From Actinomycetota bacterium (lineage in GTDB: Bacteria; Actinomycetota; Actinomycetes; S36-B12; GCA-2699445), in contig JAGQTY010000020.1 of NCBI GenBank assembly GCA_020438795.1, forward strand, positions 1 through 60,079: 60,079 nt of DNA, in the 5' to 3' direction. How positions within the stretch are numbered: the stretch's first letter is position 1; each line of letters begins with the position of its first letter. Below, piece after piece: positions 17,482 through 24,442 of the stretch. The translations under genes and the position numbers were made by a program. The notes under the pieces were generated by a model. The model was not told the DNA's origin. It saw only the letters and a program-made list of their open reading frames with translations, and made no database searches.

Positions 17482-18378
17482 ATGACCGCCGAATTTGTGG
17501 ATGAACCCGGAGACGAGTCTCCCGAGTTGCGCGTCGTCGTCGGCGTCGTGACCGGGGATGACGATCCGCGAAGCGCTGTGACCGGCCGACGAGGCCTGCC
17601 GCAGCACGCGCGCAGAGGACTGGGCACGGCCCTCCTGGGGCTGGCACTGGCGGGCAGGTTCGCCACCGGACATGCCACTCCCATCAGCAGCAGCGCGGAG
17701 GATCTGCCAGCCCGGCCTGCCCTGGACGTGGCGCTGGGGGCCCTCGATCTGACACTCGAAGCGACCACCGCAGTGATCTCGGCGTTCTCGAAGGCCGTCA
17801 CGCCGGTCATCACCGATGCGCTCGAGCCGGGGCTGCGCCCGGCCCGCGGTATCGCCGGTTTCACCAGGGAGGTCGTCTCCGGTGTCACCGCTCCGCTGGC
17901 CGAACGGGGCGCACGTCTGCGCAGGGAATCCGAGCAGGAGGCTGCTGCGGCAGTGGCGGCGGTGCTGCCGAGTGCCATGGACGCGATCCTGGACCAGATC
18001 GATCTGACCGACCAGGTGATCGGCAGGGTGGACCTCGAGCAGGTCATCGCGGACACATTCGATCAGGTCGATGTCGTGAACATCATGATCGATCGGGTGG
18101 ACCTCGCCCCTGTCGTCCACGCGAGCCTCGCCGAGGTCGACCTCACCGATGTCGCCGTGGCCGAGCTCGATTTCGAGCGAGTCGTCCGGGAGACCCTCGA
18201 CAGGGTCGACGTGGTGGCGCTCGCGGCCGAGCAGATGGACCCTGCCAGGATCGCCGCATTCCTCAACGACAATGTCGATCTCAGCGAGATTCTGCGAACC
18301 ACGCCGGGCGGCGCTGTCCGTGGCGTCATGGACACTGTGGGCAAGATCGTGCCGGGGCGATCGCCGGAGTCGCGCTGA
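17482..18378 (+). CDS. hypothetical protein with tandem VDL-type short repeats
   Basis: A 298-residue protein of unknown function. After a charged N-terminus there is a possible weak amphipathic or membrane segment (about 45-60, RRGLGTALLGLALAG), then helical regions. Residues about 165-285 consist of about nine units of 10-14 residues in the pattern (Q/R/E/N)(V/I/L)D(L/V/F)xx(V/I)(I/V/A)xx, for example QIDLTDQVIG, RVDLEQVIAD, DRVDLAPVVH, EVDLTDVAVA and NVDLSEILRT. Similar repeats occur in mycobacterial membrane-associated proteins of unknown role. Next gene: AccD3-like, 49 bases on. The ATG at 17482 follows GGGGAGG. Confidence 0.7.
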   Translation: MTAEFVDEPGDESPELRVVVGVVTGDDDPRSAVTGRRGLPQHARRGLGTALLGLALAGRFATGHATPISSSAEDLPARPALDVALGALDLTLEATTAVISAFSKAVTPVITDALEPGLRPARGIAGFTREVVSGVTAPLAERGARLRRESEQEAAAAVAAVLPSAMDAILDQIDLTDQVIGRVDLEQVIADTFDQVDVVNIMIDRVDLAPVVHASLAEVDLTDVAVAELDFERVVRETLDRVDVVALAAEQMDPARIAAFLNDNVDLSEILRTTPGGAVRGVMDTVGKIVPGRSPESR

Positions 18379-18427
18379 ATCACTGCCCGGGATTGGCAGT
18401 GCGATCCCCCTGCAATACCGTGGGAGT

Positions 18428-19957
18428 ATGGCACGGATCACAACCTCTGAGCTGATCGCCACCGTCGCGGACGAACACAGCTGGAGGTCCTGGGACACTC
18501 CGGCCACCGGAGAGCGTGCCTCGGGCACCTACGCGGAGGAACTGGCGAAGGCCACCACCGCTTCGGGCGCGACGGAGTCGATCGTCACCGGCTCGATCCT
18601 TGTGGAGGGTCAGCAGTGCGCAGTCATCGCAGGGAATTTCGACTTCCTGGCCGGCTCGATCGGCCGTGAGTCGGCCGACCGGATTCTGTCGGCGCTGGAT
18701 CGCGCCACCTCTCTCGGCCTGCCGCTGCTGGGTCTGCCGACCTCCGGGGGCATCCGGATGCAGGAGGGCACCCCCACCTTCCTGCTCATGGCGGCGATCG
18801 CGGGAGCCGTCAAGCGGCACCGGGATGCCGGACTGCCCTACCTGGTCTACCTGCGTCATCCCACCACAGGGGGGGTGTTCGCCTCCTGGGGATCACTGGG
18901 AGACATCACTCACGGCCAGCCCGGCGCACTTGTGGGCTTCCTCGGGCCAAGGGTCTCACAGGGTCTCACCGGCGCGGAGATTCCCCAGGATGTGCAGACC
19001 AGCGAAGGGCTCGCAGCAGCGGGTGTGATCGACGCAGTGCTGGCCCCGGCGGACTGGCGTGACGAGGTGGCAGCGATCCTGGGGGTGTGGCGGGTCCGAG
19101 CGGAGCTGCGGCCCCAGTCGTGGGACTGGGCCCGGACCACAGCGTCGATGCCTGCCATCCGTATCCCGGAGGAGTCGGCCGATGATGAGGACTTCGGTGC
19201 CTGGGAGTGTGTCCTGCGCAGCCGTGATCCGGAACGTCCCGGCCTGGCAGAACTGCTGACCGAACTCGGTGACTCGGTGGAACTCTTCGGAACGCACGCC
19301 GGCGAGGTGGGTCAGACCGTTCGGCTGTTCCTGACCAGACTCGGCGGTGTCGGGTGCGTGCTCGTGGGACAGGATCGTGGCAGGGAACTGGACGGCAGTC
19401 AGGTGACCCCGGCCGACCTGCGTCTGGCTCGGCGCGCCATGCGGCTCGCGAACCGTTGGCACCTGCCGCTGGTCACCGTCATCGACACCCAGGGGGCAGA
19501 GCTGTCCGAACGGGCGGAAGCGGGGGCTCTTGCGGGTGAGATCGCGCGTTGTCTTGCCGACATGGCGGATCTGACGGTGCCGGTGGTGTCGCTGCTGCTC
19601 GGTGGTGGCGGGGGTGGGGCTGCCCTGGCGCTCCTGCCGGGTGACCGGGTGGTGGGCGCCTCTGACGCGTGGCTGTCCCCGTTGCCACCGGAGGGCGCAG
19701 CCCTGATCAAGCATCGTGACGCTTCCCGAGCCGAGGAGATGGCCATGTCGCAGTCCATCACTGCTCGTGATCTTCAGGCGATCTCGGCCGTGGACGTCGT
19801 CGTGAACTCCCCGATGGCAGCCGACGGTCCCGGTGCGAGCCAGTCGCAGCGGCTCGCGGCGATCCTGGACGCACTGGCGACGGAGATCACCGCACTGGCC
19901 AGCAAGGATGTGGACCTCGGCGCCCGTGCGGGACGATGGCTCAACCTGAAGCCGTGA
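18428..19957 (+). CDS. AccD3-like acyl-CoA carboxylase carboxyltransferase subunit
   Basis: The 509-residue protein combines both halves of the carboxyltransferase fold (beta-like about 60-230, alpha-like about 290-480), as in mycobacterial AccD3. It would transfer carboxyl from biotin to acetyl-CoA or another acyl-CoA. Family features include GSILVEGQQCAVIAGNFDFLAGSIG, SGGIRMQEGTP, HPTTGGVFASWGSLGD, GPRVSQGLTG and, in the second half, LLLGGGGGGAALAL. The ATG at 18428 is preferred: the frame runs 93 codons further up but overlaps the repeat-protein gene. No biotin carboxylase subunit is nearby. Convergent with the DUF1844 gene, which abuts its stop. Confidence 0.85.
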   Translation: MARITTSELIATVADEHSWRSWDTPATGERASGTYAEELAKATTASGATESIVTGSILVEGQQCAVIAGNFDFLAGSIGRESADRILSALDRATSLGLPLLGLPTSGGIRMQEGTPTFLLMAAIAGAVKRHRDAGLPYLVYLRHPTTGGVFASWGSLGDITHGQPGALVGFLGPRVSQGLTGAEIPQDVQTSEGLAAAGVIDAVLAPADWRDEVAAILGVWRVRAELRPQSWDWARTTASMPAIRIPEESADDEDFGAWECVLRSRDPERPGLAELLTELGDSVELFGTHAGEVGQTVRLFLTRLGGVGCVLVGQDRGRELDGSQVTPADLRLARRAMRLANRWHLPLVTVIDTQGAELSERAEAGALAGEIARCLADMADLTVPVVSLLLGGGGGGAALALLPGDRVVGASDAWLSPLPPEGAALIKHRDASRAEEMAMSQSITARDLQAISAVDVVVNSPMAADGPGASQSQRLAAILDALATEITALASKDVDLGARAGRWLNLKP

Positions 19958-20269
19958 TCACGCCTCACCCGGTCCCTGACCGGGTGGATCGGGGATGGTC
20001 GACCGATCCCTGAACTCCTGCTGGAGCTTCGCCAGCCCGTCGCGCATCGGCGCGACGTGATGACCGCCGAGTGAGGGCGCGGCGGCGTTGATCAGCCCGG
20101 CGAGGGCCTCGATCAGGATCCTCGCCTCGGCGAGGTCGGGTTCGGTCTGGTCATAGAGGCCGAGGTGTACGGCGGCGGCGGTCATGAGGTCGGTGCAATG
20201 GGCCCCGATGATCTCCACCGCGCTGAGCTCGCGCAGATCGCGCACCGCGCTGGCGGTCTGGTCGGTCAT
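19958..20269 (-). CDS. DUF1844 domain protein
   Basis: A 103-residue, mostly helical, acidic cytosolic protein. The segment VEIIGAHCTDLMTAAAVHLGL and the later LAEARILIEALAGL are typical of DUF1844, a family almost always encoded beside infC-rpmI-rplT in actinobacteria. That gene order is seen here, with divergent orientation from infC. No function is established. Its stop codon abuts the carboxyltransferase stop. Confidence 0.8.
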   Translation of the reverse strand: MTDQTASAVRDLRELSAVEIIGAHCTDLMTAAAVHLGLYDQTEPDLAEARILIEALAGLINAAAPSLGGHHVAPMRDGLAKLQQEFRDRSTIPDPPGQGPGEA

Positions 20270-20274
20270 TCCCT

Positions 20275-20280
20275 TACACT
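20275..20280 (+). promoter_or_regulatory. candidate -10 of the infC-rpmI-rplT operon
   Basis: TACACT fits the actinobacterial -10 consensus TANNNT well. The matching -35 position (about 20251-20256, TGGCGG) is weak. A start about seven bases downstream would give an infC leader of about 177 nt. The site lies just upstream of the start of the divergent DUF1844 gene. Confidence 0.45.
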
Positions 20281-20349
20281 GACATGGACCATCCCGCGCC
20301 TGAGCGCCCAGGGGGCTATGCGGGGTCTCACAAGTGGAGCCTGGCTCCC

Positions 20350-20399
20350 ACCGTGCAACGTCGAGTTCGCACGGTTGCGGTCACGGAGCAGTGCGCTCC
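20350..20399 (+). promoter_or_regulatory. infC leader with competing stems
   Basis: Within the long untranslated leader, ACCGTGC (20350-20356) pairs with GCACGGT (20369-20375). An alternative pairing, GCAAC (20355-20359) with GTTGC (20374-20378), uses overlapping bases and so excludes the first. A further hairpin, GGAGC (20385-20389)/GCTCC (20395-20399), follows. Leaders of infC operons are regulated by attenuation or autogenous control in several bacteria; whether this one switches is inference. Confidence 0.35.
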
Positions 20400-20452
20400 C
20401 GTCCCGGCTTGTGTGCTGTGGGGCGGTCAGTAGGAGCGAACACACTGCAACC

Positions 20453-20459
20453 AAGGAGG
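20453..20459 (+). promoter_or_regulatory. ribosome-binding site that fixes the AUC start of infC
   Basis: AAGGAGG lies four bases before the ATC at 20464. An in-frame TAG at 20431-20433 limits the frame upstream, and there is no ATG, GTG or TTG between that stop and GTG 20500. The site would be useless to the GTG, being 40 bases away. Confidence 0.75.
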
Positions 20460-20463
20460 CGCC

Positions 20464-21072
20464 ATCAGCGTCGAACCACGTATCAATGACCGGATCCGCG
20501 TGCCTGAGGTGCGCCTTGTCGGTCCCAACGGCGAACAGGTCGGAATCGTGCGCATCGAGGATGCACTTCGGCGCGCGGCGGACTTCGACCTGGACCTGGT
20601 GGAGGTGGCCCCGCAGGCCCGTCCGCCGGTCTGCAAGCTGATGGACTACGGCAAGTACAAGTACGAGTCGGCTCAGAAGGAGCGGGCAGCCCGTCGGAAT
20701 CAGGCCCACACGGTGGTCAAGGAGATGAAGCTGCGCCCCAAGATCGACCCGCACGACTATGAGACCAAGAAGGGTCACATCGTCCGGTTCCTGAACCACG
20801 GGGACAAGGTGAAGGTCACCATCATGTTCCGGGGCCGGGAGCAGTCCCGTCCGGAACTGGGATTCCGGCTGCTGGAGCAGCTGGCCGAGGACATTGAGGA
20901 CGTGGGGTACGTCGAGTACTCACCCAAGCAGGAGGGGCGCAACATGATCATGGTGATCGCCCCGGTCAAGAAGAAGTCGGAGGTCCAGGGGACCCGTTCG
21001 CAGCAGCGCCGGGACCGGGACCGCAAGGCCGAAGAGGAACGGCAGCGCGCTGCCGATGAAGCAGGAAGCTGA
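20464..21072 (+). CDS. infC: translation initiation factor IF-3, AUC start codon
   Basis: IF-3 binds the 30S subunit, keeps it free of 50S and proofreads the start codon and initiator tRNA. The N-terminal domain ([17 protein letters not shown], then [26 protein letters not shown]) and C-terminal domain ([19 protein letters not shown]) are complete; length from ATC is 202. Starting at GTG 20500 would delete the conserved [12 protein letters not shown] segment. A rare start codon is the classical device by which IF-3 represses its own mRNA, because IF-3 rejects non-AUG starts. The C-terminal tail is basic and charged. rpmI follows by 13 bases. Confidence 0.93.
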   Translation: MSVEPRINDRIRVPEVRLVGPNGEQVGIVRIEDALRRAADFDLDLVEVAPQARPPVCKLMDYGKYKYESAQKERAARRNQAHTVVKEMKLRPKIDPHDYETKKGHIVRFLNHGDKVKVTIMFRGREQSRPELGFRLLEQLAEDIEDVGYVEYSPKQEGRNMIMVIAPVKKKSEVQGTRSQQRRDRDRKAEEERQRAADEAGS

Positions 21073-21085
21073 ACGGAGGACAGAG

Positions 21086-21283
21086 ATGCCGAAGATGAAG
21101 ACCCACAGCGGGACCAAGAAGCGGATCAAGAAGACGGGGAGCGGCAAGTTGCGGCACCAGAAGGCGAACAAGCGTCACCTTCTGGAGCACAAGTCGTCGC
21201 GGCGCAAGCGTCGTCTCGACGGGACCAAGGACATCGCTCCGGGTGATGTCCGCAAGACCAAGCGCCTGCTCGGCGAGCGATGA
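21086..21283 (+). CDS. rpmI: 50S ribosomal protein L35
   Basis: A 65-residue, highly basic 50S protein. [20 protein letters not shown] at the N-terminus and [18 protein letters not shown] are the L35 signature. The ATG at 21086 follows CGGAGGA. It is encoded between infC and rplT, the universal order, with 13 bases on either side. Confidence 0.97.
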   Translation: MPKMKTHSGTKKRIKKTGSGKLRHQKANKRHLLEHKSSRRKRRLDGTKDIAPGDVRKTKRLLGER

Positions 21284-21296
21284 GAGGGGATCACTG

Positions 21297-21662
21297 ATGT
21301 CACGGGTGAAGCGTTCGGTGAACGCGAAGAAGAAGCGGCGTGAGGTCCTGGATCAGGCCAGTGGATACCGGGGGCAGCGTTCCCGGCTCTACCGCAAGGC
21401 CAAGGAGCAGGTGCTCCATTCCAAGGTCTATGAGTTCGACCACCGGCGGGATCGCAAGGGTGATTTCCGTCGGCTGTGGATCCAGCGCATCAATGCTGCG
21501 GCGCGCGCCAACGGGATGACCTACAACCGGTTCATCGAGGGGTTGAAGAACGCTGGTATCGATGTGAATCGCAGGATGCTGGCCGAGATCGCGGTCTCCG
21601 ACGAGGCGGCCTTCTCGGCGCTTGTGCAGCGGGCGCGGGAAGCCAACGAAGCCGCTGCGTGA
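21297..21662 (+). CDS. rplT: 50S ribosomal protein L20
   Basis: A 121-residue, basic protein needed for early 50S assembly. It begins [20 protein letters not shown] and has the conserved [11 protein letters not shown] and [18 protein letters not shown] segments. The true start is ATG 21297, after GAGGGGA; the in-frame extension upstream overlaps rpmI. The stop overlaps the GTG start of the next gene. Confidence 0.97.
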   Translation: MSRVKRSVNAKKKRREVLDQASGYRGQRSRLYRKAKEQVLHSKVYEFDHRRDRKGDFRRLWIQRINAAARANGMTYNRFIEGLKNAGIDVNRRMLAEIAVSDEAAFSALVQRAREANEAAA

Positions 21663-22456
21663 GTCAGGCCGAGCGACTCCGGTCTCTCAAGCGTCTGGGC
21701 AGGCGTCGGCACCGCGACCAGGAGCGGCGCTTCCTCGTTGAGGGGCCGCAGGCGGTCCGGGAACTTGCGGGCTGGTGTCCGGACTCGGTCGTTGAGGTGA
21801 TGCTCGCTGAACACCGCAACGAGGCGGCGCGCAGCGTCGGCGAGGCGGCCAGGGCCGCCGGGGTCCCAGTCACCGAGGTGTCTGACCGTGCTCTGGGCGG
21901 GCTGACCGAGACGGAGAACCCTCAGGGCATCCTCGCCGTGAGCCGCTATCTGCCTGAGCTGGACCTCGGTGGGCTCGAGCCGGTCGCGGGGACGGGCATC
22001 GTGGTCGTTCTGCACGACGTCCGCGACCCGGGGAACGCAGGGACTATCCTGCGCACAGCGGATGCTGTTGCGGCGCAGGGCGTCGTCTTCGCCGGGCACA
22101 GCGTGGATCCGTACAACGGCAAGGTGATCCGCAGCTCCGCCGGTTCGCTGTTCCATGTCCCGTTCACCCGGGCGCCGCAGACTCCGAGCGCCCTCGAAGC
22201 GCTCGATGCGTCCGGATTCCGGGTGCTCGGTACCCGCCTCGATGCGCCACTGGTCCTGGGGGAGCACGATTGCGGGCTCGATGCCCCCACCGCGTGGGTC
22301 TTCGGAAGTGAAGCTCACGGACTGCCCGACGGACTGCCTCTGAGGGAGTCCGTTCGGTTGCCCATCTACGGGGCTGCCGAGAGCCTGAATCTCGCCGCCG
22401 CCGCCGCGGTCTGTCTCTATGCCTCTGCCACCGCCCAGCGGGGTATTTCGGACTGA
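21659..22456 (+). CDS. TrmH/SpoU family RNA 2'-O-methyltransferase
   Basis: A 265-residue SAM-dependent RNA ribose methyltransferase with an N-terminal substrate-binding domain (about 1-95) and a knotted SPOUT catalytic domain. All three SPOUT motifs are clear: [19 protein letters not shown] (motif 1), [11 protein letters not shown] (motif 2) and [20 protein letters not shown] (motif 3). The equivalent gene next to rplT in mycobacteria is called tsnR, but the target nucleotide is unknown here. GTG 21659 overlaps the rplT stop, so it is translated with the ribosomal proteins. Confidence 0.88.
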   Translation: MSQAERLRSLKRLGRRRHRDQERRFLVEGPQAVRELAGWCPDSVVEVMLAEHRNEAARSVGEAARAAGVPVTEVSDRALGGLTETENPQGILAVSRYLPELDLGGLEPVAGTGIVVVLHDVRDPGNAGTILRTADAVAAQGVVFAGHSVDPYNGKVIRSSAGSLFHVPFTRAPQTPSALEALDASGFRVLGTRLDAPLVLGEHDCGLDAPTAWVFGSEAHGLPDGLPLRESVRLPIYGAAESLNLAAAAAVCLYASATAQRGISD

Positions 22457-22542
22457 CACCCGTTTGCTGGATTACTGATCTTCGCGCAGGGTAGATGCTT
22501 GTGTGAAGGTGACTGCTGAGACACTCGAGGAGGGGTGGTGAC

Positions 22543-23238
22543 ATGGCAAGGCGTGCAGATGTTCGCAGGATCGGGGCCAGACTGCCCCAGGTCTGGAGCG
22601 GGCTGCTTCTCTTCCGTCCCAAGGACGGTAAGGTGCTGTCTGCCACCGGCAACCCGGGGGACCTGGGTTCGGTGATCGTGTATCGCCGAGCCGGGGGTAC
22701 GTTCACGACGACGGTCATGGAGTCCGCGCCCAAACACTACGTCCGCTATTCAGGCAAGTTCTCCGGGGTGGTGCCAAGAATGGCGTTCACCCGAGGGGCA
22801 GTGGAGTCGGACTTCGAGGTCAAGGCCTCCAGCAGCAGCGACACGACCTACATCCGGGCCGTCGTCGACTACGAAGCGCCGATGTGGCCCACCGCCCTGG
22901 CGCTGCTGTTCGCCCTCGGTTCGCTTATCGGGATGAACACGGCCGCAGCCGGACTGCTCTGGGGCATCCCCGTGGCCCTCTTCGTGGCGCTGGGCATCGG
23001 GCTGCAGTACGTGCCCAGGCAGCTCGCCTACCGACTGGTGACCAAGCCGGTCCTCGACAGGCTCGAGGCCCAGGCGGAGGACAACGACTACCGCAGCGCC
23101 ATCACATGGCGACCTGAACGGGTGAACGTGACCGACGCGCTGGATCTGCGCACTCGTGACGGGTCCTCGCCACACACGGCGGCGGATCTCACTGGGTCGC
23201 AACCCCGTATCGAGGGCCCGGGCACGCTGCCCGCCTGA
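22543..23238 (+). CDS. hypothetical two-helix membrane protein
   Basis: A 231-residue protein, not recognised. Residues 1-110 are a soluble, beta-rich region, with two adjacent membrane helices at about 112-131 and 135-156. A soluble tail contains YVPRQLAYRLVTKPVLDRLEAQAEDNDY in two halves around the second helix and a disordered end. The ATG at 22543 follows GAGGAGGGG. It lies between the rRNA methyltransferase and pheS, separated by 86 and 94 bases. Confidence 0.65.
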   Translation: MARRADVRRIGARLPQVWSGLLLFRPKDGKVLSATGNPGDLGSVIVYRRAGGTFTTTVMESAPKHYVRYSGKFSGVVPRMAFTRGAVESDFEVKASSSSDTTYIRAVVDYEAPMWPTALALLFALGSLIGMNTAAAGLLWGIPVALFVALGIGLQYVPRQLAYRLVTKPVLDRLEAQAEDNDYRSAITWRPERVNVTDALDLRTRDGSSPHTAADLTGSQPRIEGPGTLPA

Positions 23239-23332
23239 GCCTGCGCTGCTCCGGGCGACCCTCGGCGGAGCCGGCGCTGGGCCACAATAGACTGGATCCA
23301 GCCAGAAGGTTCTGTGATGAGGAGTCGGGCAC

Positions 23333-24442
23333 ATGAGCGCGCCCAACAGTAGTTATGACCCAGTGGCGCCATCGGCGCTCGACGAGGCCGCCGTCCGTGC
23401 AGCCACGGAGACCGCCGAGGCGGCCATCGCCGCCGCGGCGGACCTTGAGCAGCTCAAGGCCGTGCGCATCGAGCACGCGGGCGACCGGAGCCCGTTGGCG
23501 CTGGCCAACCGGGAGATCGGTAGCCTCGCGCCCGCCGCGCGTGCCGAGGCGGGCAAGCGCGTCGGTGCGGCCCGCGGAAGGGTCAAGCAGGCCCTCGCCT
23601 CGAGGCAGCATGAGCTCGAGAAGGAGCGCGATGAACGCGTCCTGCTCGAGGAGACAGTCGACGTCACCATGGACTACGACAGGGACCCGGTGGGGGGTCG
23701 TCATCCACTGACCACCATTCAGGAGCGGATGGCCGACATCTTCGTCTCGATGGGCTATGACGTGGTTGATGGCCCCGAGGTGGAATCCGAGTGGCACAAT
23801 TTCGACGCGCTCAACCTCGGCCCCGATCACCCCGCACGATCCATGCAGGACACCTTCTTCGTCGAATCACCCGACTCGGGTGTGGTGCTGCGGACCCATA
23901 CCTCGCCGGTCCAGATCCGCACCATGCTCACTCAGCAGCCGCCGATCCACATGGTGGCCCCCGGCCGGGTCTTCCGCACCGACGAGCTCGACGCGACCCA
24001 CACGCCCGTGTTCTCCCAGATCGAAGGGCTGGCCGTGGACCGGGGGATCACCATGGCCCATCTCAAGGGCACGCTTGATCACTTCGCCGAGCAACTCTTC
24101 GGCGAGGGTCTCGTCACGCGGTTGCGCCCCTCCTACTTCCCGTTCACTGAGCCGAGCGCCGAACTCGATCTGCAGTGCTTCGTCTGCCGCGGCTCCTCAG
24201 TCGGAGACCCCGACCACCCCTGCCGGACCTGTTCCTCTGAGGGGTGGATCGAGTGGGGAGGGTGCGGCATGGTGAACCCACGGGTGCTGCGGGCCTGCGG
24301 GATCGATCCGGACGAATACTCCGGCTTCGCATTCGGGATGGGCCTGGAGCGTACGCTGATGTTCCGCCACGGCATCACCGACATGCGAGACATGGTTGAG
24401 GGCGACGTGCGTTTCACCGTGCCCTTCGGATTGGAGCTGTGA
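23333..24442 (+). CDS. pheS: phenylalanyl-tRNA synthetase alpha chain
   Basis: Catalytic subunit of the alpha2-beta2 enzyme that charges tRNA-Phe. The N-terminal coiled coil (about 15-105) and the class II catalytic core are complete (369 residues). Motifs seen: HPLTTIQERMADIFVSMGY, motif 2 around TDELDATHTPVFSQIEG, and the actinobacterial CFVCRGSSVGD...PCRTC region before GCGMVNPRVL. Motif 3 is FGMGLERTLMFRHGI. A TAGACT hexamer at 23288-23293 could be a -10. No T-box leader is visible. The stop overlaps pheT. Confidence 0.96.
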   Translation: MSAPNSSYDPVAPSALDEAAVRAATETAEAAIAAAADLEQLKAVRIEHAGDRSPLALANREIGSLAPAARAEAGKRVGAARGRVKQALASRQHELEKERDERVLLEETVDVTMDYDRDPVGGRHPLTTIQERMADIFVSMGYDVVDGPEVESEWHNFDALNLGPDHPARSMQDTFFVESPDSGVVLRTHTSPVQIRTMLTQQPPIHMVAPGRVFRTDELDATHTPVFSQIEGLAVDRGITMAHLKGTLDHFAEQLFGEGLVTRLRPSYFPFTEPSAELDLQCFVCRGSSVGDPDHPCRTCSSEGWIEWGGCGMVNPRVLRACGIDPDEYSGFAFGMGLERTLMFRHGITDMRDMVEGDVRFTVPFGLEL

